The translations under genes were made by a program, and so were the position numbers. A DNA stretch of 56,819 nucleotides from Podaxis mareebaensis (lineage: Eukaryota > Basidiomycota > Agaricomycetes > Agaricales > Agaricaceae), in contig JAEUWP010000280.1 of the NCBI GenBank assembly GCA_018524725.1, positions 1 through 56,819 on the forward strand, in the 5' to 3' direction. Below the pieces are notes generated by a model. It did not search any database. It had not been told where the DNA came from and worked only from the letters and a program-made list of their open reading frames with translations. Position 1 is the stretch's first letter. Every line of letters begins with the position of its first letter. Below are positions 1-10,347 of this stretch, piece after piece.

Positions 1-651
1 AGATTGAGGGCATCAAGGAGTGAAGTAATTGTACTTCTTATTCTCATCAATGAGGTTTATTTTGTGATTTACTTCACAAAATGGTGGTAATTTGTCAGGA
101 GGACCTTGCATGATGTCCTTGAATTCGCTGAACCACTGCTGGTGCAGAGTCGGTATGTCTTTCTTGGAATACTGACCTTGTCACTCAGGGTGGCAATTCC
201 TCTTTTCAGCATTGATATGAGCATTTCATATTCGTGTTTCTGATTCATCTTCCACTGGAAGACAGGTGACAAGCATACTGCAGAGTTGATCTCATACCAT
301 TTTATCAGGGTAATGTACCCTGGTAAACTCCTGGGTTTCAACTACATCATTGAGGTTGGGTTGTGTGAACCCAGTCGAAGTTGGTAGTTCATCCCCAGGA
401 CGACACATTTCCCATATGCCACAGACCATGGCATTCCATTCTGTGGGCATGTGGGGGTCATAATACCACTCGAACATTGGGTTCTGAGCTGGTCTGTCTA
501 TCAAACAAGACTTGTATCTCATTTTTTGTGGTCCATGAGGGGCATTTTGTCCCTCTTGATTTGGTGAAGGAGGTGCTTTCTCCTTCAGTTTGTGTCTCTT
601 GGAGGAGACCTTGTGTTCTTCTTGATCCACATCCCCCCTTTGAGAGTTCAT
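1..651 (-). pseudogene. Retroelement linker between protease and reverse transcriptase, partial
   Basis: Two minus-strand blocks (651-292 and 341-69) continue the element after the protease. The first includes FEWYYDPHMPTEWN, then an acidic Pro-rich part ending HYPDKMV. The second includes MNQKHEYEMLISML. No RT catalytic box (YxDD) is reached before the left edge of the window. The blocks overlap in different frames, so at least one frameshift is present. Assigned by position only. Confidence 0.5.
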
Positions 652-783
652 GGAACTCTCAACCTTTTCTAGGAGGTGACAGCTATCGTGGGATAATGTT
701 TCCCCTCAGGAACTTTGTTTGTCATCTCACACTTCTTCTATGGATGTTTGACAAATATTATCTTGTCGAACATCCTCCACAAG

Positions 784-1470
784 TCAACTTGACTTGTTTT
801 TGTCAGTTGCACAGTGGCAATGCAGGTGAGTATCTGATTTGCTGGCAAAGTTTGCCACTGCTATGGTTTCATTTCCAATTCTGACTTCATTCTTGATGAA
901 GTTGAGGATGACGTTGTTCATATGCATGAATGGCATACTGATTATCATGTCGTAGCAATCAAAGTTTGCTACATCTACATATGTATGGGTATGTATGTTT
1001 CCAATGGCGACATTTACTGTTGCTCTGTACTTGACAGTGGATCGACTGCCCACTGTCCCCAGTTGCAGTGTGTGAGGGTCTAATAGTTCATTGACCCTGA
1101 TGCCAGCCACTTGTGCAAATGTGGGGGTGATGCCAGTAGTTGTACTACTGGAGTCCCACAGTGTCCAAGTGTCAATACCATTGACACTGACGAGAGTGGT
1201 GAGACATTGTTTCTCACTGAGGGAGGCTTGGGGCTGAAGGATCTTATCCTTCTCTTTATGGAGGGTAATGCAGTGTACCCTCACTTTGTGGTCTGGTTTC
1301 TCGCTGGGCTCGACAGTGAGTGCATCAACAACATCAAAGTCATCACAATCTTTGTCGTTAACATCTTCTGCATTGCCAATCATGGTGGTGAAATCATATT
1401 TGTCATCAATGTCAGATCCATAGTCTGATTCGATGACTTCAACTTGTACTAGTTTGTCTCCATTTGACAA
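784..1470 (-). pseudogene. Retropepsin-like aspartic protease domain with altered active site
   Basis: A 228-residue frame with an acidic N-terminal segment, then VNGIDTWTLWDSSSTTTGIT, which aligns with the flap/active-site strand of Ty3/Gypsy aspartic proteases (usually D-S/T-G-S-T). The canonical glycine after Asp-Ser is Ser here (DSS). The second conserved block is YDMIISMPFMHMNNVILNF, matching the usual D-x-I-L/I-G-xx-F/W-L signature but with Ser where Gly is usual. Two glycine losses at catalytic positions argue for an inactive enzyme. The next segment downstream (651 to 1) continues toward reverse transcriptase. Confidence 0.8.
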
Positions 1471-1590
1471 ACTAGACTCTGGTTCTTCTTGGACTTCAGT
1501 GTTGTCATCTGAGGTTGAGTCCTGTTCGATTTCTTCAACTTCTTGTTGAAGAACTTCTTTGTCATTTGCTGGAACGACTGTGTGTGCAGC

Positions 1591-1776
1591 TCATATGTAG
1601 CTGTGTTGTTTCCCCTTCTCTGGGCATTCTTGTGCCCAGTGACCATGTTTTCCACATTCGTAACAAGGCCCTTTCTCTGTGGCCTTGTTCCCTTGGTTCT
1701 GCTTAACAGGTACCTTGCTCTGTACCTGTGGTTTGAATTGAGCCTTGGGTTTGTGTTGTTGAGGTGGAGGTCTCAA
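1591..1776 (-). pseudogene. CCHC zinc knuckle of gag nucleocapsid
   Basis: The 61-residue frame contains CYECGKHGHWAQECPEKGK, a perfect C-X2-C-X4-H-X4-C retroviral-type zinc knuckle that would bind element RNA. It is preceded by a basic, Gln-rich segment. It follows the capsid block in the same orientation and precedes the protease, as expected in Ty3/Gypsy gag-pol. It is separated from its neighbours by stops or frameshifts, so it is not translated as part of one polyprotein in this copy. Confidence 0.88.
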
Positions 1777-1779
1777 TGG

Positions 1780-2454
1780 TCATTTTGGTGGAAAGGCATT
1801 TGAGGATTGCCTTAGCTCATGAGCAGGGATGTGATCCCGTCCTGTGGATATGCATTGAGGGACCCATGTGGTCCTTGTTCTTGGTTCTGCTGCAGCAGGT
1901 TTCTTTGGGAAGCCTGCCAATGGTTCATGTGATTGAGAGGGTTTCAAAACCCTTTCAAAGAAGGCACTGCTTTGCATCCAATTCTCATAATCAGCTGCAT
2001 GCACTACAAAGTCTTCAAGTTGATTCATTTCAGGTGACAATCCTCTGTCAAACATGAGGAAGTGTCTCATAGTTTGTGGTAGACCTTCTAAGAAGGTCTC
2101 AATGAGAGAATAATCATCAGGATGGACTGCCATGTCTTGCAAGTAACCCAAGATGGCATTGTAATAGTGTTGAATCCCTTCCTTGGGATTGTATTTGACT
2201 CCCTTGAGGCTTTCATGAGCCTCATGCATTGATGTCAGTCTGATAAATCTGCCATAGAGTGCTGTTATGACACTCTTGAAAGTCCAATCATATTTACTAT
2301 GATCTATGCTAAGTACATGGTGAACAAACATCTCTTTTGCCTCTCCAATGAGATAGTATTGGAGGGTCAGGATATGTAAATGGTCCGTGACAGGGTTCTG
2401 TCCCCCTAGTCCCTTCATGGTGAAGTCAGCACAGAGACTTGTCACAAATGACAA
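1780..2454 (-). pseudogene. Gag capsid-like domain (Retrotrans_gag family)
   Basis: A 224-residue frame with the hallmarks of the Ty3/Gypsy capsid domain: an ALYGRFI segment, then GIQHYYNAILGYLQDMA, ETFLEGLPQTMRHFL and RGLSPEMNQLEDFV. Fungal gag proteins carry close equivalents (TALYERFV, GIQGFYD, KFLDGIP, RGLSPEMN). The frame ends at 1780 and the zinc knuckle continues just downstream in another frame, so gag has at least one frameshift here. The capsid would form the virus-like particle of the element. Since the rest of the element is broken, this is a relic. Confidence 0.85.
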
Positions 2455-2781
2455 TAAGTCTCTGAATCAGTGACTTCCACTGTATGGCTCCAAGCTCTTT
2501 TCTGTGGGGAGCTTGTTCAATGAAGGTTTATAACCTTTGGGATATTTGATTGGTTGTGCAAGGTATTGGTCAATTGTTCTATGTAAACAATCATACATAA
2601 GATTATTGTAGCTCTGGATGGATTGTATGATCCCCGGAGTTACAGACTCGTCATGTGCTTCTCTAACTAGGGAGTAATGACAAGTCCCTCAATTTGGTGT
2701 TGGGAGTTGTGAGGTGTTATGCACCTCTCATTCCTCCTCTTCTTCATCCTCTTCTTCTTCCTCTCGTACCAGAGGGAGGTT

Positions 2782-4566
2782 TTAGAGAGGGTTTAGGTTA
2801 CATAGTGGGGGCAAGCTTTGTCCCTGCGAAGGCAGTTGTACTGGTTGTTGGGGTGGGGAGGCCACCCTAACCATTTTGCGGGGGTCGGATGTTTGAGGCA
2901 TCTTAAGGGGGCCTCCAAAGAATACACGAGTAGTGAGTTTTTGCTCCCCATGTTCTGACATGGTCACTTCAATGGGTATATGTCCATTGAACCTAATGTA
3001 CTGGTTGTCTATCATGGATGACCTGTGAGTGTGGATATCTTTGTTATGCATTCATTGTAGAGCAATACAGTTGCTCCATTTGTCAGCACAAGGGGTTCAT
3101 TTAGCCATAGGTAGTGTGAATGGCATGCTCAATGCTTGGATCATATTAGCATTCACCTGAATGTTAGTAGCTGAGGGCTGTTCAGCTTTGACATTTGATG
3201 TCAAAGCCACTGGAGATTTACTGTCAACCAATGGTTTGGCCGTTGGCAGGGGTGGAACAGTTTGTTTTACCATTCCTGAGTTTGGTTTAGCAAGATTTGT
3301 TGCAAGGTAGTTGCTACCTTGCATCATCATCCTCGGTGATGGTGCACCCATTAGTCCTTTCCCCTTAGGAGAGGGGATAGGGGGTAGTTGTGGTGACCAT
3401 CGTGAGTTTGAGATGGTAGTCTGACCCTGGTGGTCAGGCTGCATTAACAGCAAGGGTGGTTGTATTTGTGATGTCCCACCAGTTGGGGCATAGTGTTGCT
3501 GATGGTTCACAAAGGTGTCATTTCCCAGGACAGTTTTGCCATCCATGATGGTGGACTCTTCAATAGTGAAGTGGGCAGCTCTAAGGCTGTACCCTTGTGC
3601 ATGTCATCATTGTGCACTAAGGTGTTCATTGTACACCTGGTCTGTCTCCCCAGGTTGCTGGGGTGCATGCAAGTGCACCACAGCTTGGACAGTGTTCGAT
3701 AGAGTGGTAGGTGATGGTGGTGCAATGCAAAGTTGTGGTTGGGGCATTGCTGGTAGTCCGTTGTTATTGCATTGATGATTGTGCTCGTGCACTGGGTGTT
3801 GTTCAGCCCTCTCAATTGCTTCATCAATTTTGGCATTGAGGGGATCAAAGGTGATCCCATCATTAGTGGAGTCAAGAATGTGCTCGAGGTACAGTTGTGT
3901 GGGTTGTATTTTGTACACACTGTGCATGGGCATAAGGTCAGTTCACTTGACCTTTGTGGCTCAGGCCTTTTGGTAGGCCATGCAAAGCTTTGTTAAAGCT
4001 TTGATATATGTGGTACAGAATTGGTTGGAGCCAACGTCTATTGGTGAGTTGGTTTCTCTATAAGATTCTGCTATGATTGTCTCAGTGTATACCAACATCT
4101 GATGTTGGCGTTGGCATTTAATAATGCCATAGTCTGTGAATATTGAGTTGACTTGGTCTTCTAATGAGACCACGTCATTAAGAGTTGGAGGTGGGAATTC
4201 TGGTGTTGATGATTCAGATTGTGAACCATCAGACCAGTGTGCTGTACTTGGCAACATGGGACATGCTGCAAGGGAATGTCTTGTTTTGAGTTCAGGAAAA
4301 AGAGGAAGCTCCTCTGGAGCTTCTTCGCCGGTAGTGGACAAGTCGTGAGTCAACGCGTCCATTGGAGGGATGGTGATAGGGACTGGGGGAGTCAGTCTGT
4401 TGTGTGGTGAGGGGATGGATGGGGGATGGGGCATAGGTGGTGTGTGTGTGTCTTGTGCACTCACATCATGCATCGTCATGTCAAATTGTGGTTGCATGTC
4501 TTCAGACACATCATAGTGTCCAGGGGGGTGGTTGTACTGTGAGGTCATTTGTGTGAGTGGTGACAA
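2782..4566 (-). pseudogene. Retroelement gag N-terminal, proline/glutamine-rich region, frame-broken
   Basis: Four consecutive minus-strand reading-frame blocks (4566-3961, 3933-3607, 3546-3097, 3051-2782) form one low-complexity polypeptide rich in Pro, Gln, His and Thr and interrupted by stops. The first block starts with MSPLTQMTSQ and ends at the stop at 3961. The third is a basic, Pro-rich stretch, and the last contains a possible retroelement-specific segment ending in PLCNLNPL. A GAA/GAG-type acidic run lies just downstream (about 2730-2765). I see no catalytic motif here. The assignment to gag rests on position directly upstream of the capsid domain in the same orientation. Confidence 0.6.
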
Positions 4567-4752
4567 GAGTTTTTTGCTTTAGGCTTTTAAGCACAATAAT
4601 TGCATTTAATGGATTCACTTAGTACATGCCCAAGTGCAGGGTATAGTAAAAAAGTGTAAACCCATTGGGTTTACTTAGAGCTATTGACCTTACATTCACA
4701 CCAAAGTACTATAAGCCCAATATATTGGGTGTACTTAGATGTGTAGTATAAG

Positions 4753-4777
4753 GTCAGCTGTCCTAATGACAGCTGAC
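4753..4777. repeat. Perfect inverted repeat (10-bp arms, 5-nt loop) in the retroelement leader
   Basis: Arms gtcagctgtc / gacagctgac flank ctaat. It lies about 185 bp upstream of the gag start on the minus strand. A related palindrome, cccaatatattggg, lies about 35 bp to the left (near 4718-4731), and an imperfect one (aaacccattgggttt) lies near 4657. These could be LTR or packaging-leader structures, or binding sites. Confidence 0.7.
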
Positions 4778-4801
4778 AATGAGATTTATAAGGAATGTAT
4801 T

Positions 4802-4825
4802 TTGATGGATTGAGTAATCCATCAA
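4802..4825. repeat. Perfect inverted repeat (10-bp arms, 4-nt loop)
   Basis: Arms ttgatggatt / aatccatcaa around gagt. It sits between the retroelement leader and the COG6 relic, followed by an AT-rich attaattaatta stretch at about 4848-4862. It may mark the outer edge of the retroelement. Confidence 0.7.
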
Positions 4826-4859
4826 GGTTGAAGACAAACAAGAAAATAATTAATTAATT

Positions 4860-6537
4860 AACAACGAGCGACTCAAGATGATCTGGAACAATGAATATAT
4901 GACTGTAAGGGCCCAGCCCTTACATGGGTCCATCAAGGCATTGCTGCAGAGCAGGAGTTTCTCAAGAGCCTCTTTGATCTCAAACCTGTGAATTGTATGG
5001 TGGGCAGTGTAAGAAACTTTGGTTCTGGGGGAGAAGAGGAGGAGTGGATCCAGGAGTTGCTGGACTTGACTGTTGGGAAGCTTTGTGGTCCCTTGAAGGT
5101 ATGAGCTACAGACATATACTACATATGCCTGCAATAGAATTGACTATTCAACCTCCAGATGAGGGTGCAACAAACTGTTCACTTGCAAGAAAGTAGTATT
5201 GTCTCTTACAAGATTGCCAACTTGCTGCAGTTCTATTTGCTCATGATGTGGAGGACCACTGGTGACCAAGCAATCCTAACAAAGGCACTTCAGGAGTATG
5301 TTCTAATCTTCATTACTTCCATTAATTTTACTAATGCTGCTGCATTGGCAGTGTTGCAGACCTCACTTACAGGTGTTTTATAAGTCCATCCAAGTTCAAG
5401 GATGCACCTTGGCTTGCATACAGCTGGTATGCACTTTTTGTTTGGCTATCACATATTTGACTAAGCCTACTTCAGGACAATGATGATCCCTCATTGATAC
5501 CTCCTCTTGCTATCCTCAACCATGCCCAAATTCTATGCAATATCATGGCAGTTTACCAGTCATCCTTGGTTGGTGATGAAGATGAGAGTGAACCACAAGC
5601 CAGATTCCAAAAAGTCCTCAACATCATGGTTGACCCAGTTGTTGAGATGTGTGTAGTAGCTAGTGAGAGAAAGAAACATTCATGTGCAAAGTGGGACCAG
5701 GCAGTTTTCATTTTGAATTGTTTGAGCTATCTTTTGGTGAGCTGTTTGAAGCAACCAGTTGATTCCATGTCAATATTGATGCAAGTGGCAAAGACTGTTC
5801 CAGAACCCTTCACATTTACATTGGGAAAGCAGGATGTGCTCCTGCATGTCCTTGATCAGCAGATAGCAGCCCTTACAAATGAACATGTTGGTTTCAATCC
5901 TGTCAAAATCAGAATGAACCTGACTTTTCACAGTATATCACCATCATGAATGATGCAGGCATCTATCAAGCCAGTCAGACATGCAAAAATCATCCATCAG
6001 ATGTGAGCTCAGTTTTCTCTACACACATACAACCTGCTCACAAACACTGTAGGAACCTCTTTCTTATATACCAATGATCCATCCTGTGGACCTTCAATGG
6101 GCTCTCAGGAGCTTCTCTATGTGGCTTTCTGGCTCAGAAGTACTCAACTCACTGCAGATTTCACTGCTGGTCATCCAGAAACTTCATGAGAGGATACATC
6201 AAGATGCACTTAGGAGGATGGTGAAGGGTATAAGGGCCTATGTGAGGAGATTGGAAAGCCTGAGAATAGGCATGAAGCTGTGAGTACACTTTTAGGGAGT
6301 GAGTGGCCATTTGGAAGAGTAGATCTTTTGTATCAGATATTTGGGTTGGAGGATGGAGAGGATGATGAAGAACATGAGGAAGATGAAGACAATGAAGATG
6401 AAGATGAGGATGAAGGCAAAGAACATGAAGACGAGGAAGATGAGGAAGATGGAGACAATGAAGACAATGAAGAGGGTGAAGAGGATGGAGATGAAGAAAG
6501 TGGAGTCAATGGTAATGAAGGCAAAAAGAAGAGCTGA
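4860..6537 (+). pseudogene. cog6: COG6 (conserved oligomeric Golgi complex subunit 6), C-terminal-half relic
   Basis: COG6 is a lobe-B subunit of the COG tethering complex for intra-Golgi retrograde traffic. Recognisable blocks in order: TWVHQGIAAEQEFLKSLF (about 4915-4975), EEEWIQELLDLTVGKLCGP (about 5035), QESSIVSYKIANLLQFY (about 5185-5235), the 151-residue block 5494-5949 with WDQAVFILNCLSYL and PEPFTFTLGKQDVLL, then ALRSFSMWLSGSEVLN (about 6098) and LLGSEWPFGRVDLLYQIFGL (6289-6350), the usual C-terminal box. Intron remnants with GT...AG ends sit between blocks (for example about 5100-5138 and 5430-5476), so this came from genomic DNA, not a retrocopy. At least two frameshifts (near 5373 and 6228) and the missing N-terminal half mark it as dead. 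It lies in CpG-poor DNA next to a retroelement. Confidence 0.85.
6341..6530 (+). repeat. GAA/GAT-rich microsatellite-like tract coding an acidic tail
   Basis: An imperfect purine-rich run (gatgaagaa/gaagatgag units) directly after the COG6 terminal box IFGLEDGE. In the frame of the relic it encodes an almost pure Glu/Asp tail of about 50 residues, ending with GKKKS and a stop at 6535-6537. Fungal COG6 proteins often end in a short acidic stretch, so this looks like expansion of an existing tail by repeat slippage. Confidence 0.75.
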
Positions 6538-7160
6538 AGAAATTGCACAATCTATTTGTATTATACTCGTTATCGGCACTTTGACATAGGATTCTTTTGA
6601 CCATCACATTCCCTATCAATACCTTCCAATCAACACTTTCTGAAAGGGCTTTTATAAATGTTAATAAATCCTCGAAAGGAACAAGACATCGATTAAGCCT
6701 ATCTATTGTGTATTTGTCAAGTCTCGAGCTCTTTGCTCCATATGCCACCACAACTACTGTTCTCGCGTATATGCTCCTTGTTAACACGTCGCGTGTCTCT
6801 TGATTGCCGTTAATGAGGGTCTGTTTTCTATTCTTGTAGCGGGCTTACACGTACCCCAGTGTAGTGCTAAAGGACATGTTTTTGCACCTGTTTTCTGGCT
6901 GAAAAAAGGTACTCCCGGTGGTACCCAAGCATGGAATAAAGGATGGAAGAGAAACTTTAGGGCGCCAGTCAAGACCATCATGTCCTACTGGAGAACTTGT
7001 ACTCGCATATGCGGACTTAACGATCCGATCAGTTTCGTGTTTGATGTTACCCCTATACTAGGAAACATCATTCCCTGTCCGGGAACGACAGCCCCTTTTC
7101 TCCGTCCTCGTCTCTTGCTCTCTGTCCAGTGCCACTCATCGCACCCTCCCTCTCAACAAC
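6538..7160. other. Intergenic spacer
   Basis: CpG density rises sharply from about 6560 onward. Open frames here (for example 6800-7207 on the plus strand) overlap the next gene's start and show no recognisable family. I see no RNA gene or repeat. Confidence 0.5.
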
Positions 7161-8110
7161 ATGGAAAGCGATTCAAACAAGGAGAGAGCAGAAGGCGAAG
7201 CGATTAGACCTGTTCCAGTCGAGGAACCGTGCTTCATCACCAAAGCGATATCCTATTGTAATAAGCCCTTCCGCTGGATCAAAGAAAATACGGAGGATCC
7301 AAAAGCTCACATAGAAGTCGTGGGTTGTCGCATATCATATCTATGAACTATTCTCAACGTTCTATTTCGCGCAGGAGCGTTTTCTTATCGAAAAGCTGAA
7401 GCTCGTCACGCCGGACTTTCATATCAATCATCCCTCAAATATCGTGAACCGTGAGTGGAGGTGTCGCACTGAACGTAACTGGAACATCTCTGATTTTTCT
7501 GGATAGTCGACCCGAGGCTTTGTATAGCTCTTGATAAATATGCGTTCATCGCGGTAACCGCAGCGGGCGAGACACTCGACGAACTTATCCGCATGCTCGA
7601 GGCCGATAACAATCGGCGTCAAGAAGCGGTGGATAAATCTGTGGGCGACCCTGGCAGACACATCAATGTCAAGTCTTCTGTTATGTCTTTGCTCTTTGAT
7701 TACACTCATGCCTACCGAATTAGCTTGCGGATCCTATCATCTTGAACGCAAAATATGAAGTCGTAGCGCTACACCCCGAGCACTTTCTACCCGCCAAGGG
7801 CATCTTAACGATATACGATTCAGATACGTATGATGCGAAGCACTACCTTGCTTCACCAGATCGCCGCCTTCGAGAATATCCGGGAAATGAAGACAGTTCC
7901 CGACTATCGCCCTTCTCTTTCGTATCTCGAACACGCCCAGCTGGACACGCCGTCAACCCGTTTCTGGTCATAATTGATGGCCAAATTAAGTTTCGAAGGT
8001 TCCTGAGGCAGACAAACTCTAGAGGCCCCTTGCCGGATGATGTCCAAGCGCTCATTCACCAGACAAACAAGTTGGTTGATCTGATATATTGGGCGCCCGG
8101 TAAAGCCTGA
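7161..8110 (+). CDS. Hypothetical 260-aa protein, four exons
   Basis: Not recognised. A consistent model is ATG at 7161, exons 7161-7319, 7375-7450, 7507-7667 and 7724-8110, introns of 55-56 nt ending gcgcag, ggatag and aattag, total 783 nt with no internal stop. The first donor could be 7317 or 7320; both keep the frame. The N-terminus (MESDSNKERAEGE) is hydrophilic and acidic. The middle has CIALDKYAFIAVTAAGETLD and the C-terminal exon has NAKYEVVALHPEHFLPAKG. There is no signal peptide, membrane segment or known motif. It stands alone between the COG6 relic and the RPA-like pair. Support is the phase-consistent splicing only. Confidence 0.6.
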
Positions 8111-8536
8111 AGGAACTTGGGTGGGTACCATATGCATATATGCTGTGCTGCTTCAAAGTGGAACTGCTGATAATGAAAAATGATTTTAGACATTCATTAT
8201 TTCCATCAATTCGGCCAAGAGCTCTATGTGGATGAAGTTTTTTTTAGCACATGTGTAGTTTATAATATCTTGAAGCGACGTCTTTCACAGTGCTACTTGG
8301 ACCTATTTTTATGTAACCTTCTAAACTATTACAGTCTCCCGAATCGCACTGAAATTGTATTATCGCTCTCCGCCGGCCACAAGTAAGCACTTGCACTTGG
8401 GTCATGCTGTATCACCTCATAGTGTGACACAGCCACCCCTTGCCCTCAGGTTCGATGGCACGGGCGTCTTCATGATCGTGGGAGAGACACAGTAAACAAG
8501 GCACGAGTCAATGAAAACGGTGTTCATCCCACAACC
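8111..8536. other. Intergenic spacer upstream of the first RPA-like gene
   Basis: AT-richer spacer. The segment 8470-8536 (atcgtgggagagacac...) resembles the corresponding stretch upstream of the second RPA-like gene (about 10280), so the duplication includes the proximal promoter. Nothing else is supported. Confidence 0.5.
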
Positions 8537-10118
8537 ATGTGCAGCCTCTTCAAACTCACACCAAATGGAGTTTCTAAGCTGATGCAACTAACCGGCAAGT
8601 TTCATGAAACTGATATAGTCGTTCAAGTTCTCTTCCGATCGTGGCCACAATGGATGGAGTCCGCCGAAGATAGAGACACCACCGACGAGGAAAATCTCGA
8701 TGTAGTAGTCTCAGATGGCGTCCATTATGCGCCGGCCATCATATCTGTTGTGGACAACGGACTACTTGCTCTTGTCGACTATCCGGCGGTGATCAGGGTC
8801 AGGAAAGCCATCTCTTGCTCTCCGATTGGACGTTCGTAAGTTTGCGGCAGCCAATTTCGACTGTTACCCAACTTCTTTATCTGAGACTTTCCAAGTGCCT
8901 TGATACCCGACAACCCAGAAACTTTGGGAAAACCCGAAGAGGTCATAGGAGAACCATTTCGCGACTCTCCCGGAGAAAGTAGTAGTGAGTTCCGAGTAGA
9001 TGATGGTTCGAATGTGTCGATGACTTTGACAGCTTTCGGTGGAAATCGCGTCCCAATCGCTGCTCTGAGATACTTCAAGGGAAATTCAGTCCCTCGTCTT
9101 CGAGTTCTCATCACATACAAATCACGTCTCCCTGATCCGCGGCTATTATCCAGTCGCACCTTTTTCGTCGTCCACCTCCTGGACGAGTCTGGGGAAATAC
9201 GGGCCTATGCGTACCATGGAGTCGCCCTGGAACTGTACAGCCGTTTTGAAGCCGGAAAGACGTATTATATCTCAGGGATCAACCACTGTCGCGTCAATGA
9301 TTGCAATGGCTTCTACTTCAATCTGCCGAATGAGGAAGTCGTGAAGTTTTCAAAGCAGACACGGATCGAGGAGGTATGCACTCTCTGATGCTCCCATTCC
9401 TGCTCCACTTGGTGATTTCCGCCTGACAGTGCCATGACGTTCATGGACTTCCTAAGCTCACCTTCGACTTCATCCCAATACCCAAACTCCGCAAGCTCGA
9501 GTTGCCAACGGAGCGCTCAAGTTCGTGGTATGGTAAAAACTGGGTGACGAAGTTTGCCAATGTGAGCTCAGTCGATCTTGTGTCATTTTCTTGCTAAGTT
9601 GCCCTGTTAGTGCGTTGATGTGATTGGCGTTTTGCACGCCATCGGACCCCTAGAAGAAGTGGAATCGAAGGTATTGATGAATATGTCCCATAGGATTTCG
9701 GGTAACGGATCCTGAACTTCTTCAGTCTCCGCCCAAACGTGAGATCACTATCTGTGATCAGTCCGGGCTTCTGTTTCCAGTTGTATTATGGTCTTATAAC
9801 GCGGAAGAATTCGACGTGGTGCCAGGAACCGTCGTTGCATTCAGGCATGCCCGGTTGACAGAAATAAGTAGGAATTTCAGTTCATTTCTTGTGCCTTTCA
9901 CTAAACCCGTGATCTTAGATAAACCGGGGGACGAAAGTGAACTCCCCGAAATCGTCCGGAAGGTATCAGTGGTTACTCCCAGTACTATCCATATTGAGCC
10001 CGATGTTGAAGAACGCGCTGCTCTCCATCGTTGGCTCCGCTCAGATCCTGATCTCAGCATCATCCCCAAACACCCTAAAGCCCAACGCGCAGTGTTTGGG
10101 ACTCTGTGCGAACCTTGA
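8537..10118 (+). CDS. RPA1-like: RPA70/Rfa1-like OB-fold protein lacking DBD-C, tandem paralogue 1
   Basis: RPA70 is the large subunit of the single-stranded-DNA-binding RPA heterotrimer. Model: exons 8537-8835, 8896-8984, 9033-9373, 9430-9561, 9611-9670, 9726-10118 (1314 nt, 437 aa, frame intact). The N-terminal domain (LTPNGVSKLMQLTGKF, then VVVQVLF and DVVVSDGVHYAPAII) matches DBD-F, with the typical EEVIGEP linker after it. DBD-A follows: PIAALRYF, RVLITYKS, FFVVHLLDESGEIRAYAY, GKTYYIS, then FDFIPIPKL. DBD-B: VDVIGVLHAIGPLEEVESK, KREITICDQSG and EFDVVPGTVVAFRHARLTE. The protein ends after PDVEERAALHRWL, where normal Rfa1 (about 600 aa) continues into the zinc-ribbon DBD-C needed for trimerisation. 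It may therefore act outside the canonical trimer. A near twin follows at 10348. Confidence 0.85.
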
Positions 10119-10312
10119 GCCTGCTGAACTTGAATAGTGTCTAGCCCTCATCTCTATCGCACCCCATTCCCTAATCCTGTTCGAGGTTTTGTGTTCAAAC
10201 GAGGACGTATTTATACCAACGTTAGCGCCCTGCTTGAATTTGGGTATGCACGAAACGTCACATGGACTTGAGCCTTAATGATCGTGGGAAAGCTACGCGA
10301 CACGAAAGTACG

Positions 10313-10318
10313 ACGCGT
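10313..10318 (+). promoter_or_regulatory. ACGCGT (MluI cell-cycle box-like) upstream of RPA-like gene 2
   Basis: The hexamer ACGCGT occurs in cgacgcgtcg, 30 bp upstream of the ATG at 10348. In ascomycete yeasts MCB elements bind MBF and drive G1/S expression of replication genes, including RPA. No ACGCGT is seen immediately upstream of paralogue 1. A single hexamer can occur by chance. Confidence 0.35.
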
Positions 10319-10347
10319 CGACGAAAAAGTTGACTTATCTTCTAGCC

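Larger units (their letters stand above)
1..4835 (-). mobile_element. Decayed Ty3/Gypsy-type LTR retrotransposon, 5' part (gag-protease), running off the left edge
   Basis: Read on the minus strand, the order is: proline-rich gag N-terminus (about 4566-2782), capsid-like gag (2454-1780), CCHC zinc knuckle (1776-1591), retropepsin-like domain (1470-784), then a linker (651-1) that would lead into reverse transcriptase beyond the window. This order and the domain sequences match basidiomycete Ty3/Gypsy elements. The frame is broken by several stops, and the protease active-site triplet is altered, so this copy is inactive. No reverse transcriptase, RNase H or integrase is visible. The region upstream of gag (4570-4835) contains palindromes and may hold the 5' LTR or leader, but I cannot define LTR ends without the other LTR. 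CpG is scarce throughout. Confidence 0.85.

Noticed and set aside
6292..6579. Antisense hydrophobic and Ser-rich frames opposite the acidic tract
   Set aside because: Mirror image of the GAA/GAT repeat (gives Phe/Ile or Ser runs); a composition shadow.
6800..7207. 135-codon frame upstream of the 260-aa gene
   Set aside because: Overlaps the better-supported ATG at 7161 in another frame and has no recognisable domain.
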